Shown: positions 17,219 through 26,702, counted from the stretch's first letter. The stretch is 52,912 nt of DNA from Bacteroidales bacterium UBA1794 (GCA_002315435.1 DCFW01000025.1:1-52912), one strand, 5' to 3'. Numbers and translations: made by a program. Notes: generated by a model not told the origin, from the sequence alone.

Positions 17219-18169
17219 TTATAGAGGATATTCATCAAAAGCATACAATAAAGTGGAAAGATAACGTTCACCGGTATCCGGTAATAAAGCAACGATATTT
17301 TTCCCTTTATTTTCAGGACGCCTAGCTAATTCAGCAGCAGCCCATACAGCAGCGCCAGATGAGATTCCAACCAACAACCCTTCTTCTTTAGAAAGAATAC
17401 GTCCCGTAAGAATGGCATCATCATTATCCACCGCGATAATTTCATCGACTACAGCCGAATTATATGTTTTAGGTATAAAGCCTGCACCAATACCCTGGAT
17501 CTTATGAGGCCCGGATGCTCCACCTTCCAATACAGGAGATGTTTTCGGCTCTACTGCAACAATCTTTACATTCGGATTATGCTTTTTCAATGCTTCACCT
17601 ACCCCGCTGACTGTTCCACCAGTACCCACACCAGCTACGAAGATATCAACTTTTCCGTCAGTATCACGCCAAATTTCTTGACCAGTAGTTGTTACATGAA
17701 TAGCAGGATTAGCAGGATTTTCAAACTGCTGCAATATAATGCTATCTTTTGTTTCATCACGCAACTTCTCTGCTTCAGCAATAGCACCCTTCATACCCGT
17801 AGCTCCAGGTGTCAGCACAATACTTGCCCCCAAAGCCTTTAGTAAGTTACGACGCTCTACACTCATCGTTTCAGGCATCGTCAAAATAAGTTTATACCCT
17901 TTCACAGCCGAAACAAAAGCTAAACCAACGCCCATGTTTCCACTTGTAGGTTCAATAATAGTAGTCTTTCCTGGAGTCAACCGTCCTTTTGCCTCAGCAT
18001 CAGTAATCATTGCAAAAGCTGCACGATCCTTTACACTACCAGCCGGATTGAAATATTCTAACTTTGCAATTACCGTTGCATGCAAATCATTTAATTTGTT
18101 GTAATGGCTCAACTCTAAAAGAGGAGTATTACCGATCAAGTCTGTCAATTGTTTTGCAATCTTTGCCAT
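17219..18169 (-). CDS. cysK: Cysteine synthase A (O-acetylserine sulfhydrylase)
   Basis: 316 aa. Makes cysteine from O-acetylserine and sulfide with PLP. The PLP lysine is K47 in NPAGSVKDRAA, the substrate loop is EPTSGNMGVGLA, and the phosphate-binding loop is GVGTGGTVSGVG; the C-terminal LPDTGERYLST is typical of CysK rather than CysM. It converges with mnmA with only five bases between the two stops. Confidence 0.95.
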   Translation of the reverse strand: MAKIAKQLTDLIGNTPLLELSHYNKLNDLHATVIAKLEYFNPAGSVKDRAAFAMITDAEAKGRLTPGKTTIIEPTSGNMGVGLAFVSAVKGYKLILTMPETMSVERRNLLKALGASIVLTPGATGMKGAIAEAEKLRDETKDSIILQQFENPANPAIHVTTTGQEIWRDTDGKVDIFVAGVGTGGTVSGVGEALKKHNPNVKIVAVEPKTSPVLEGGASGPHKIQGIGAGFIPKTYNSAVVDEIIAVDNDDAILTGRILSKEEGLLVGISSGAAVWAAAELARRPENKGKNIVALLPDTGERYLSTLLYAFDEYPL

Positions 18170-18438
18170 ATTCAGTATATTTAATTATTTATATTCTCTA
18201 CTTTCACACCTATTGCAAGTGCTATCATTCACTTACAGTGCAAATATATAACAAATTATACGATCATATTATCGCATAATTGGGGCATATTTGTACCATA
18301 ATCATGGTAGTAACCGTAAATTTACAAAAAAAGTTGAAGTGCATAATTATAATATGAGTTTTTTTTATTTACTTTGATGAAAGATCAAGACGACTTAACC
18401 CCGTCTTTCATTGTTTACCTTTAAATAATTCAACGTAA
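18170..18438. promoter_or_regulatory. Divergent control region, cysK / NlpE-like lipoprotein
   Basis: On the minus strand TATATTTG (18248 down to 18241) is a good -7 box for cysK. Two inverted repeats could be operators: TACCAT-AATC-ATGGTA at 18294-18309 (perfect) and CGAT-CATATT-ATCG at 18261-18274. Before the plus-strand gene, AAGACG and CGTCTT around 18390-18410 can form a leader hairpin, and TTACTTTG near 18370 is a one-off -7 match. Confidence 0.4.
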
Positions 18439-18918
18439 ATGAAAAAATTAATGTTACTTGTAGTCTTAGCAGCTACATTTGCGGCTTGTCAAAACAAAAA
18501 AGCCGATGCTAAAGCACACGCAGATAGTGTAGCTACCGACAGTACGCAAAAAGTTGATCCGACTTTAGGAGCTATGCAAACACGGGATTTCACAGCAACA
18601 TTGGCTGGCCCCACATCAGCAGGAGTTATCAATGAAATCGTTGTCAAAAAACAAGAAAAAGCTACCCAAGGTACTTACGAATGGTTAAAAACTTATCCAA
18701 AAGGAAACAATGGAAGTGATATGACTACAAGACAAAAAGGTATTGTAAAAGATACAATAGATACCAAAGGGAAAAAAATATGGGTTCTTCATAAAGGCGA
18801 TAGTGAAACAGTCAACTATTTCGAAGTTCATGATGGCAAAATCATCCAGCTTGATCCTTCTATGAAAAAGACTTCTGAATCTAAGAACTTTGTATTTAAA
18901 GAAAAGAAAGCAAAATAA
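18439..18918 (+). CDS. NlpE-like lipoprotein
   Basis: 159 aa. Lipobox FAAC puts the lipid Cys at residue 16, followed by a charged linker to about residue 45. The rest matches the layout of the NlpE N-terminal barrel: TATLAGPTSAGV where E. coli NlpE has the CxxC-bearing strand, a G.Y...Y hairpin, and the closing NYFEVHDGKIIQLD segment. The CxxC cysteines are absent, so a copper or thiol role like that of NlpE is not expected. Likely an envelope stress or structural lipoprotein; the function is not known. Confidence 0.65.
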   Translation: MKKLMLLVVLAATFAACQNKKADAKAHADSVATDSTQKVDPTLGAMQTRDFTATLAGPTSAGVINEIVVKKQEKATQGTYEWLKTYPKGNNGSDMTTRQKGIVKDTIDTKGKKIWVLHKGDSETVNYFEVHDGKIIQLDPSMKKTSESKNFVFKEKKAK

Positions 18919-18941
18919 TATCTTTGATTCTAATCAAAAGG

Positions 18942-18984
18942 AATAAGTCCCAAATGTTGGAGTATCCATCATTTGGGACTTATT
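18942..18984 (+). terminator. Strong hairpin after the NlpE-like gene
   Basis: AATAAGTCCCAAATG pairs perfectly over 15 bp with CATTTGGGACTTATT around a 13-base loop. Confidence 0.8.
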
Positions 18985-19468
18985 ATATCATATAAAACGA
19001 TTCAATCATAAGACAATGTCATTACAAACAATATAAATATACATCGTTATTGTTTACTATTTCGCCTTCTTCTCTTCTATGACTCTGCTTTGTTTGGTCT
19101 ATATGTTTCACAAGAACAACCCATTCCAACCGAAACAAAGAATTTTATGGATTCGCCGCAGATAACTCATCGGATTGTAACCTTCTATTTCCCTGATCCT
19201 TGCATGCATTTTATCATCTTCCCAGCAACAGAACTTATTTTTACGGTTGTAGAAAAGCATTTCTACAACCGTAAAACTGTTGTGCCACAACTGTAAAAAT
19301 GCTTTTTTACGGCTGTAGAAATAAGTTTTGCCGCTTTGTAACAGGAAGAATGCATTATAGCAATCAGAGAAATACTCAGCAAGAATTAATCCTTTCATCA
19401 CATGGATCAAGATCATCATGTTAATATTGAATGCCTCAAACATAGTCATCAAAGCTTGAACATTATGC
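18985..19468. other. Stretch without a recognisable gene
   Basis: A minus-strand frame stays open from about 19446 to 19108, running straight through the palindromic element at 19232-19327. Its translation (for example KMHARIREIEGYNPMSYLRR near the C-terminus) has a protein-like look but no family I recognise, and it lacks a good start. It may be a decayed gene that received an insert. Confidence 0.35.
19232..19327. repeat. Composite palindromic element (about 96 bp, nested inverted repeats)
   Basis: The outer 31 bases at each end (starting AACTTATTTTTACGG and ending TGTAGAAATAAGTT) are imperfect inverted repeats with 6 mismatches. Inside the left half, TTTTACGGTTGTAGAAA and TTTCTACAACCGTAAAA form a perfect hairpin, and the right half repeats the ACGGCTGTAGAAA unit. 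A REP- or MITE-like interspersed element is the best explanation. Confidence 0.6.
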
Positions 19469-19502
19469 AAAAAAAGAGGGTGGTCACTTTCGACACACCC
19501 TC
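19469..19502 (-). terminator. Terminator of the efflux-lpxA operon
   Basis: Reading the minus strand, GAGGGTG pairs with CACCCTC around a 13-base loop, followed by seven Ts. Confidence 0.85.
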
Positions 19503-19542
19503 ATTTTATATTCAATTTTTAAGACTCAAATCATAGAATCAA

Positions 19543-20322
19543 TTAAAAACGCTTCTTTGAAATCAGTCCTCGTTTCGAGGATGATATAAAATCAATAATA
19601 TTCTGTATTTCAGGACTAGGTGGTACTTGATCTTTCACTTGCAATAAAGCATCGAAAGTGCTAGTGTTACCATGGAATATCAAACGATAAGCATTGGCTA
19701 TGTGCTTTTGAACCTTTTCATCTATCCCATGATTCGCCAGAATTGTAGCGTTAATACCACCATACTCAATAGGATTGTTGGCACCTACAATATACGGAGG
19801 AACGTCATGACTGAAACGACAACCACTTTGTATCATGGCTCCCACTCCCACACGACAGTTAGGATTCTCTATCACATTACTACTGAAAATCACGGAATCA
19901 TAAATCTCACAATTCCCTGCAATCTTTGTACCATAGCCAAAGACACAAGCATTTCCGATCTTCGTGTCATGTGATATATGAACTCCTTCCATCAAAAAGT
20001 TGTCATTACCAATTGAAGTGCGACCACTGGAAAATGTAGCACGATTCACTACTACATTTTCACGAATCGTGTTATTGTCACCTATTATGAGTTCCGTTTT
20101 ATCACCTGCAAACTGAAAATCTTGAGGAATAGCTCCCAACACAGAGTTTTGATGTACGTGATTGCCGGTACCCATACGTGTACCTGACATCACACTTACA
20201 TAAGGGTAAATGACACAATCGTCACCTATTACAACATCATCTTCAATGTATGCAAATGGCATTATTTCGACATTCTTACCAATCTTTGCAGAAGGGCTTA
20301 CTGATGCGAGTGGACTTATCAT
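19543..20322 (-). CDS. lpxA: LpxA-type acyl-ACP:UDP-GlcNAc O-acyltransferase
   Basis: 259 aa, left-handed parallel beta-helix of hexapeptide repeats (residues 1-185) and the helical C-terminal domain (NAYRLIF, IIDFISSSKRGLI). First step of lipid A synthesis. The catalytic base equivalent to E. coli His125 is H118 in GVHISHD. From a recalled alignment, E. coli H99, H144 and H160 correspond to Asn here (VVNRAT, KIAGNCE, FSSNVIENP). These changes may be usual in Bacteroides or mark a paralogue with a different acyl donor. It sits 28 bases behind an RND efflux operon rather than with lpxC/fabZ, which suggests a second copy or an envelope-linked operon. Confidence 0.8.
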   Translation of the reverse strand: MISPLASVSPSAKIGKNVEIMPFAYIEDDVVIGDDCVIYPYVSVMSGTRMGTGNHVHQNSVLGAIPQDFQFAGDKTELIIGDNNTIRENVVVNRATFSSGRTSIGNDNFLMEGVHISHDTKIGNACVFGYGTKIAGNCEIYDSVIFSSNVIENPNCRVGVGAMIQSGCRFSHDVPPYIVGANNPIEYGGINATILANHGIDEKVQKHIANAYRLIFHGNTSTFDALLQVKDQVPPSPEIQNIIDFISSSKRGLISKKRF

Positions 20323-20350
20323 ATCTTATTTTTTTTATTGTTGTTCAACA

Positions 20351-21733
20351 TTATCTACCACCACCAAGGGCATAATATAAATTTACCACAGCCTGCATCT
20401 TGTAGAAATCATCTGAAACTTTTGACAACTGTGCACTCAACAAGGATTGTTGTGCACTGATCACCTCAACATAACTAGATGAACCTAATTTGAATAGTTT
20501 CTCACTAATCTCTACATTCTTTGCCAAGCTTACAATCTGCTTATCTTCCCACATACTCTTATTCTTGGAGGATTGATAAAGAGCTAACGCATTGCTAACT
20601 TCCGAACCGGCAGAAAGTATTGAATATTGCCAATTCAAGTAAGCCTTTTCTTGGGTAATTTGGGCTACCTTTAACTGTTCTTTCAACTTCCCTTTTGAAA
20701 AAATAGGCATTGAAAGACCTGCTACAGCCGAAGCCAATACCTTAGCAGGGTTCACAATGGCACTACCTGCACTATTAGTCCAACCGGCACTTCCTGTAAT
20801 TGTCAAAGACGGATAGAAAGCAGCCTTTGCAACATTCACTTCATAATAGCAATAGGCCAAATTCATCTCAGCACTATGTACATCCGGACGGTTGCTCAAC
20901 ATTTGTACTGGTATGCCAACGCTGAAACTTTCTGTCATCGATTGATCTGCCAGTTTGTTTCTCTGAATAGTTTGAGGGGATTGACCAAGAAGCAATGAAA
21001 GGGAATTCTCAGTACTACGTATTTGTCGTTTCAATTCAGGAATACTAGCCATTGTCGAATAATAGTTTGCTTCACTACTTTGGACGGATGCTTCATCTCC
21101 AGAACCATATTGTTTCTGTGCTTTCATCATATCCCAAGTATTTTTTGTTAGAATTGCCGTTGAATCGGTTATCTCCAACTGACGATCAAGCATCAATAAC
21201 GTATAATAACTATTGGCTATGTCTGATATAAGTTTCGTGCGTACACTCCTTTGGTAGTCTTGACTCTGCAATAATGTAGCTTTCGAAGCCCTTTTTGCAT
21301 TAGTCAATGAACCGAATAAATCGGTTGACCAACTAGCTTCTATAGGTAAAGAGTACGTAGCACTTCTCTTACCAAAATCCCAGGAACTAAGAGTTCCAGT
21401 ACCGGCAAAGGAGAATGAAGGCCAAAACGACAAACGCGCAGCTTTCAGTTCCTCTTCTGACTGTTGCACAGAGAGTGTAGCAGTTAAAAGATCCGTATTA
21501 TTTTTTAAACCAGTCTCTATAAGTTGCTGCAAAGTAGCATCAGTGAACACGTCACGCCATGGAAGATTACCCAAATTAGTGGTATCTTTTGCAGCTAACG
21601 TATCTGCTGTACTCACAGAATCACGATACAGTCCTTTCGCATTTACAGTAGGCCTATCATATTGTTTGTATAGGCCACAACCACTCATCAGAGTGACCAT
21701 GCCTATCATAGATACTATTAAAATTCTTTTCAT
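20351..21733 (-). CDS. Outer-membrane efflux lipoprotein (TolC/OprM family)
   Basis: 460 aa. Lipobox MSGC (Cys19), then two OEP repeats of long coiled-coil helices and beta segments, as in OprM/NodT. NRPDVHSAEMNLAYCYYEVNVAKAAFYPSLTITG is the typical block between them. It forms the exit duct of the pump encoded by the two genes before it (gap 9 bases to the RND gene). Confidence 0.93.
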   Translation of the reverse strand: MKRILIVSMIGMVTLMSGCGLYKQYDRPTVNAKGLYRDSVSTADTLAAKDTTNLGNLPWRDVFTDATLQQLIETGLKNNTDLLTATLSVQQSEEELKAARLSFWPSFSFAGTGTLSSWDFGKRSATYSLPIEASWSTDLFGSLTNAKRASKATLLQSQDYQRSVRTKLISDIANSYYTLLMLDRQLEITDSTAILTKNTWDMMKAQKQYGSGDEASVQSSEANYYSTMASIPELKRQIRSTENSLSLLLGQSPQTIQRNKLADQSMTESFSVGIPVQMLSNRPDVHSAEMNLAYCYYEVNVAKAAFYPSLTITGSAGWTNSAGSAIVNPAKVLASAVAGLSMPIFSKGKLKEQLKVAQITQEKAYLNWQYSILSAGSEVSNALALYQSSKNKSMWEDKQIVSLAKNVEISEKLFKLGSSSYVEVISAQQSLLSAQLSKVSDDFYKMQAVVNLYYALGGGR

Positions 21734-21742
21734 GTTTACCGC

Positions 21743-24700
21743 TTATTTTTTATTGACAGGACGAGAATATTGCAAAAGTTCCGAATCAACTTTATCCTTA
21801 TTAGTATCATCAAACTTCATCGGTTTAACCTTCTCCTGCAAGTATTCGAAAATAACAAACAGAGCAGGCACCACAAATATCTGGCAAATCATACCTATTA
21901 ACATACCGCCTACGGCCCCTGCACCAAGAGTAGAGTTACCGTTAGCACCTACACCGGAAGCAAACATCAAAGGCAACAAACCAATAATCATGGCCATTGA
22001 TGTCATTAAGATAGGACGCAGACGAGCGGAAGCTCCTAATATGGCACTCCACTTGATGGCCATACCCGTTTGTCTTCGTTCAAGGGCAAACTGGATAATC
22101 AGGATGGCATTCTTGGCCAACAATCCTATCAACATAATTAAGGCAATCTGCATATATATATTGTTTTCATGCCCGAATAAGTTTGCGAATAAGAAGGCTC
22201 CTGACAAACCGAATGGAATAGAAAGGACTACTGCTAAAGGCAATATATAACTTTCATACTGCGCGCTCAAGATCAAATAAACAAATACTAAACAGAGTGC
22301 AAAGATCAACACAGTACTATTGCTCGATTCCTGCTCAGAACGTGTCAAACCGGAGAATTCATATCCATATCCGGTAGGTAATGTCTGAGACGCGACCTCT
22401 TTCACCGCTTTAATAGCATCACCTGAACTATAACCATTACCTGGAGATGCATTCACAGCAATTGATGTATACAAGTTGAAACGACTGATATTAGATGGAC
22501 CATATACTTTATGCATTGACATAAATCCGGAAATAGGAGCCATGCCGGCACTTGTGCGCACATAAATACCATTCAACGAAGAAGGATCAAGACGATACGA
22601 AGGATCAGCCTGTATCATTACACGATATAATTTTCCGAAACTATTAAAGTTCGAAGCATATAAACCGCCATAATAACCTTGCAACGTAGTAAGTATTGTA
22701 CTTGGGCTGATGCCGCTTTGCTTACACTTAGCTACATCCACATCTACCATATATTGAGGATAACTAGGATCATAAGCAGTCATCGCCATCGAAATTTCCG
22801 GGCGTTGTCTTAACTTAGCCAAGAAATCTTGAGTAAGTTTAAAGAACTTGTCTACGGAACCTCCTGTCTTATCCTGTAAACTGAATGTCAAACCATTTGA
22901 AGCACTAAAACCTGGAATCATTGGAGGAGCGAAAGCCATCACCTGAGCATCTTTCAATGCAGAAGTCTGAGCATAAATCATGCCGATAACATCCGTAGAA
23001 CTCATGCCTTTCTTACGTTGATCCCAATCTTTCAATTTAATAATAAATGTACCGAAGTTACTTCCTTGCCCAGCTATAAAATTATAACCCGTAATAGCAT
23101 TTCTATTCTTGATTGCAAGATTAGAAGCTAACATCTTATCTATCACATTCATTGTATTTTGTGTTTTTTCCAATGATGTGCCGGGAGGCAATGAAACAGT
23201 AGCGAACACTGTTCCTGTATCTTCATCAGGAACTAAACCTGAACGCGTATATTTCATCAAAACAACCATAGCAACGATTCCCACAACCACTAGTGCAAAT
23301 GCTGTTATTTTATGGTTAATGAAAAATTGTATGCCACCTTTATATTTGCCTAACACCTTAGAGTAAGCTGTATTAAAAGAGGTATGGAAACGATCTACAA
23401 GTCCCGGGGTCTTTCCTTCTGCATCCGCATGAGGTTTCAATAACAGGGCACACAATGCCGGGCTCAATGTCAAAGCATTCAATGCTGATATGACAATTGA
23501 TACAGCCATGGTTACACCAAATTCCTTATAAAAAGTTCCACTCGTTCCACCAATGAATGAAACTGGAATGAAGACTGCTGCCATAACCAACGTAATTGAT
23601 ATAATAGCACCTGAAATCTCATTCATGGCATCCAAACTGGCTACACGGGATGATTTGTATCCTAAATCCAACTTGGCATGAACAGCCTCAACCACCACAA
23701 TCGCATCATCCACCACAATGGCTATGGCCAAAACTAAAGCAGACAGCGTCAGTAAGTTGATGGAGAAGCCGAATAGTTCCAAAAAGAAGAACGTTCCAAC
23801 TAATGACACCGGTACGGCTATCGCAGGTATCAACGTTGACCGTAAATCTTGCAAGAAAATATATACTACAATAAACACTAAGATAAATGCTTCAATCAAC
23901 GTCTTTATCACTTCGTGAATGGAAGCATACAAGAAATCTGTTACATCTTGTGCAACTTCAAGTTTCATTCCTTTGGGGAAAGACGCTTGTTGCTCTTCTA
24001 GCGTTGCTTTTACTTTCTTTACAATATCATTAGCATTTGAACCTGCAATTTGTGTAACCATACATACAATTGACGGGCGGCCATTCGTATTCGTATTTAC
24101 AGAGTAGGTCAATCCACCAAGCTCAACCTTAGCCACATCCTTCAAGCGTAATACATTACCATTGGCATCTGAAGAAACTATTATATTTTGGAATTCAGAA
24201 ATAGTCTTTAGACGACCCTTATAACGCATCACATATTCATAAGAACGATCACCACTTTCCCCAAATTTACCTGGTGCAGCCTCAATATTCTGTTCAGCTA
24301 AAGCAGAAGTAATATCACTCGGAATAAGGCTATGTTGTTTCATAACTTCCGGGTTCAGCCAAATACGCATTGAATAAGTTTTCGTACCAAACGATTCTGC
24401 ACTACCCACACCTTGCACACGCTTAATAGCAGGCAAAACATTAATTGCAGCATAATTCGTTAAGAACTTTTCATCATATTGTCCCTTATCACTCGTAAGA
24501 GAGAAAATCAACAACGTACTAGTTTGTCTCTTTTCAGTAGTGACACCTACTTGCACAACTTCAGAAGGCAAAAGGCTTTGTGCTTGCTGCACACGATTTT
24601 GTACATTCACCGAAGCCATATCTGGATTCGTTCCCTGTTTAAAATAAACCGTAATTGATGCGGAACCGTCATTCGTTGCAGTTGACGTCATGTAAGTCAT

Positions 24701-24925
24701 GTTCTCCACACCGTTTATTTGCTCTTCCAACGGTGCAATCACACTATTCATTACAGTTTCTGCATCTGCACCTGAATAAGTAGTTGAAACCATAATCGTT
24801 GGCGGAGCAATATCCGGATATTGTTCTATAGGCAGTGATACCAATCCGATAACACCCAAAATCACTATAAGAATGGATATTACGGTTGACAGCACCGGAC
24901 GATTTATAAATCTATCTAGTTTCAT
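21743..24925 (-). CDS. RND multidrug efflux pump, HAE1 (AcrB) type
   Basis: 1060 aa, full length for AcrB/MexB. Proton-relay residues are visible: the Asp pair in IAIVVDDAIVVVEAV (TM4) and the Lys in GLLAKNAILIIQFA (TM10). Twelve TM helices with two large periplasmic loops. PDIAPPTIMVSTTYSGADAETV at the N-terminus is the AcrB porter signature. HAE1 pumps export hydrophobic drugs, bile salts and dyes. In an operon with its adaptor (17 bases upstream) and outer-membrane channel. Confidence 0.96.
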   Translation of the reverse strand: MKLDRFINRPVLSTVISILIVILGVIGLVSLPIEQYPDIAPPTIMVSTTYSGADAETVMNSVIAPLEEQINGVENMTYMTSTATNDGSASITVYFKQGTNPDMASVNVQNRVQQAQSLLPSEVVQVGVTTEKRQTSTLLIFSLTSDKGQYDEKFLTNYAAINVLPAIKRVQGVGSAESFGTKTYSMRIWLNPEVMKQHSLIPSDITSALAEQNIEAAPGKFGESGDRSYEYVMRYKGRLKTISEFQNIIVSSDANGNVLRLKDVAKVELGGLTYSVNTNTNGRPSIVCMVTQIAGSNANDIVKKVKATLEEQQASFPKGMKLEVAQDVTDFLYASIHEVIKTLIEAFILVFIVVYIFLQDLRSTLIPAIAVPVSLVGTFFFLELFGFSINLLTLSALVLAIAIVVDDAIVVVEAVHAKLDLGYKSSRVASLDAMNEISGAIISITLVMAAVFIPVSFIGGTSGTFYKEFGVTMAVSIVISALNALTLSPALCALLLKPHADAEGKTPGLVDRFHTSFNTAYSKVLGKYKGGIQFFINHKITAFALVVVGIVAMVVLMKYTRSGLVPDEDTGTVFATVSLPPGTSLEKTQNTMNVIDKMLASNLAIKNRNAITGYNFIAGQGSNFGTFIIKLKDWDQRKKGMSSTDVIGMIYAQTSALKDAQVMAFAPPMIPGFSASNGLTFSLQDKTGGSVDKFFKLTQDFLAKLRQRPEISMAMTAYDPSYPQYMVDVDVAKCKQSGISPSTILTTLQGYYGGLYASNFNSFGKLYRVMIQADPSYRLDPSSLNGIYVRTSAGMAPISGFMSMHKVYGPSNISRFNLYTSIAVNASPGNGYSSGDAIKAVKEVASQTLPTGYGYEFSGLTRSEQESSNSTVLIFALCLVFVYLILSAQYESYILPLAVVLSIPFGLSGAFLFANLFGHENNIYMQIALIMLIGLLAKNAILIIQFALERRQTGMAIKWSAILGASARLRPILMTSMAMIIGLLPLMFASGVGANGNSTLGAGAVGGMLIGMICQIFVVPALFVIFEYLQEKVKPMKFDDTNKDKVDSELLQYSRPVNKK

Positions 24926-24942
24926 ATAAATCTTTATTTAAA

Positions 24943-26145
24943 TTATTTTTTCATCATTGATTGACCTTGCATAGCTCCCATTTTCTCAGCCTGCTGTATC
25001 TTTGCATTAGCTTCAGACTCTGAAATAGGTTTAATTTGCATGCCATCTTTCAATGAAGCAACTCCTTGTACTACAATACGATCACCAGCACTCAAACCAC
25101 TTGTAACAACATAATTTTGGCCATCATCAAGATCGGCGATAGTTATCGCCACATTCTTCACTTTATTGTCACGACCTACAACATATACATATTTTTTATC
25201 CTGAACCTCAGAAGTTGCAGCTTGAGGAATCATAATAGCATTTGTGGCTGAATATGGAATAACAACAGAACCAGAACCACCGCTCTTCAATAAATGAACA
25301 GGGTTCTTAAAATCAGCACGTAAGCTCACCGATCCGGTTGTTTCATTAATGACTCCACTTACAGCAGAAACTTTACCAGTTTGTGAATAAACTGTACCAT
25401 CTGCTAATTTCAAACGAACAGAAGGAAATGACTTAAGTGCTGCATTCGCGTTACCGGATGCACGAGTCATTGCAAGTAGCTGTGCCTCTGTCATTGAGAA
25501 ATAAACGTACATATCCTGAATATTGGAAACTGTAGTCAAAGCTTCAGTGCTCGATGAACTGACCAAACTCCCTACACGGAAAGGTATCGATCCTACCACA
25601 CCATTACAAGGACTTGTTATACGACAAAATGCCAGATTTTGGCGAGCTGCTATTAAAGACGCAACAGCCTCAGCCAAAGACGCACGTGCACTACTAAGTG
25701 AATTAGCTGCTGTCTGCATGTCAAAAGTACCTATTACATTTTGTTTTTGCAATTGTTTCTTATTCTCATAGGTGAGCTTTGCAGTTGCCAATTGAGCTTT
25801 AGCCACATCAACGGAAGCTTTGGCCTCTTTGGCAGCCTCACGATATTGCACATTATCTATGGTAAAAAGCAATTGGCCTTTTCGCACCGCAGAACCTTCA
25901 TTCACACATACACGAGTGATGAATCCTGAAATTTTAGGACGAATCTCAATATCCTGTTTACCGCGAATCGTCGCTGGATACGTATTCTCTAGTTCCGCAC
26001 TTGAAGCCTGCAATGTCCGCACTGCATACTCATTTGATTGTTCCATTTGACCTTTTTGTTTGCCGCACGAAGCGAATAAAACAAGGCATACGACAAATGC
26101 TACTATTTGCCGGGACTGAGTTTGAAATAATCGATTCATTTTCAT
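24943..26145 (-). CDS. RND efflux periplasmic adaptor (AcrA/MexA type lipoprotein)
   Basis: 400 aa. Lipobox FASC gives a lipid-anchored Cys. Then biotinyl-lipoyl halves (IRPKISGFITRVCVNEGSAVRKGQLLF and ITSPCNGVVGSIPF) flanking an alpha-hairpin (about 100-180), a beta-barrel domain, and a membrane-proximal domain (QGVASLKDGMQI). First gene of the operon; a second ATG two codons in is an alternative start. Confidence 0.94.
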   Translation of the reverse strand: MKMNRLFQTQSRQIVAFVVCLVLFASCGKQKGQMEQSNEYAVRTLQASSAELENTYPATIRGKQDIEIRPKISGFITRVCVNEGSAVRKGQLLFTIDNVQYREAAKEAKASVDVAKAQLATAKLTYENKKQLQKQNVIGTFDMQTAANSLSSARASLAEAVASLIAARQNLAFCRITSPCNGVVGSIPFRVGSLVSSSSTEALTTVSNIQDMYVYFSMTEAQLLAMTRASGNANAALKSFPSVRLKLADGTVYSQTGKVSAVSGVINETTGSVSLRADFKNPVHLLKSGGSGSVVIPYSATNAIMIPQAATSEVQDKKYVYVVGRDNKVKNVAITIADLDDGQNYVVTSGLSAGDRIVVQGVASLKDGMQIKPISESEANAKIQQAEKMGAMQGQSMMKK

Positions 26146-26551
26146 ATACTTATTTTTCTGAAATTGGTTTGTTATCTTTTATAATACCTAATAAATCAAA
26201 ATAAAATAGCCTTAAAAACTTTTTCATATATTCTAGTTTTTGACGATACAAATATAACAAATAAACCTACAGTTTGTAGGATGTTAAAGTTGTTTTTAAG
26301 TATTCTTAAGTCTGGATTTAGAGACTGAAAAATGCCAAAATCATATAAGAAAACATAGAAAACGCTGATATGTATAAAAGTTTTATCGACCAAACTTGCA
26401 ATAAAGTGTATACAATACAATTATATTAAATTAACTTTACTAAAACGAGAAATGATGGTAATTATGTCAGAAATAAAGAATTTGACTTTTTATTGCATTC
26501 AATAAAAAGATCTACTAAATAAATACCCCTCAAAAATAAAATCGATGATAA
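26146..26551. other. Intergenic region upstream of the efflux operon
   Basis: About 400 bp without a supported gene. It carries the efflux operon promoter/operator (listed separately) and AT-rich DNA up to the tRNA-Ser promoter. No pump regulator gene is encoded here. Confidence 0.5.
26249..26280 (-). promoter_or_regulatory. Promoter and likely operator of the efflux operon
   Basis: On the minus strand TATATTTG (26256 down to 26249) fits the -7 box. Ten bases further upstream is CCTACA-GTT-TGTAGG (26266-26280), a perfect 6-bp-arm inverted repeat lying where -20 to -34 would be. Such a site suits a TetR- or MarR-type repressor blocking RNA polymerase. The regulator is not in this window. Confidence 0.5.
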
Positions 26552-26582
26552 TTTGGAAAATAATGAAAAAAACGTAACTTTG
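26552..26582 (+). promoter_or_regulatory. Promoter of tRNA-Ser
   Basis: TTTG (26552-26555), 19 bp, TAACTTTG (26575-26582): a textbook Bacteroides sigma-factor promoter, 32 bases before the tRNA. Confidence 0.85.
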
Positions 26583-26589
26583 CAGCCGC

Positions 26590-26625
26590 ATAAAAAGGAA
26601 AGGTGCTATAAAAAGGAAAGGTGCT
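26590..26625 (+). repeat. 18-bp perfect tandem duplication over the tRNA-Ser 5' end
   Basis: ATAAAAAGGAAAGGTGCT occurs twice back to back (26590-26607 and 26608-26625). The second copy includes the first 11 bases of the tRNA; the first copy is an extra acceptor-stem fragment in the leader. Confidence 0.8.
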
Positions 26626-26702
26626 CGAGTGGTTGAAGAGGCACGCCTGGAAAGCGTGTAAACGCCAAAAGCGTTTCGCGAGTTCGAATCTCGCTCTTTC
26701 CG
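26615..26702 (+). tRNA. tRNA-Ser (anticodon GGA)
   Basis: 88 bases. GGAAAGG pairs with TCTTTCC (one G-T), the anticodon loop CTGGAAA shows GGA, there is a long class II variable arm (AACGCCAAAAGCGTTT) and a T arm GCGAG-TTCGAAT-CTCGC. Discriminator G. The CCA end is not encoded. Confidence 0.96.

Noticed and set aside
19108..19446. Minus-strand open frame as a gene
   Set aside because: It crosses a palindromic repeat, has no good start, and matches no family I know.
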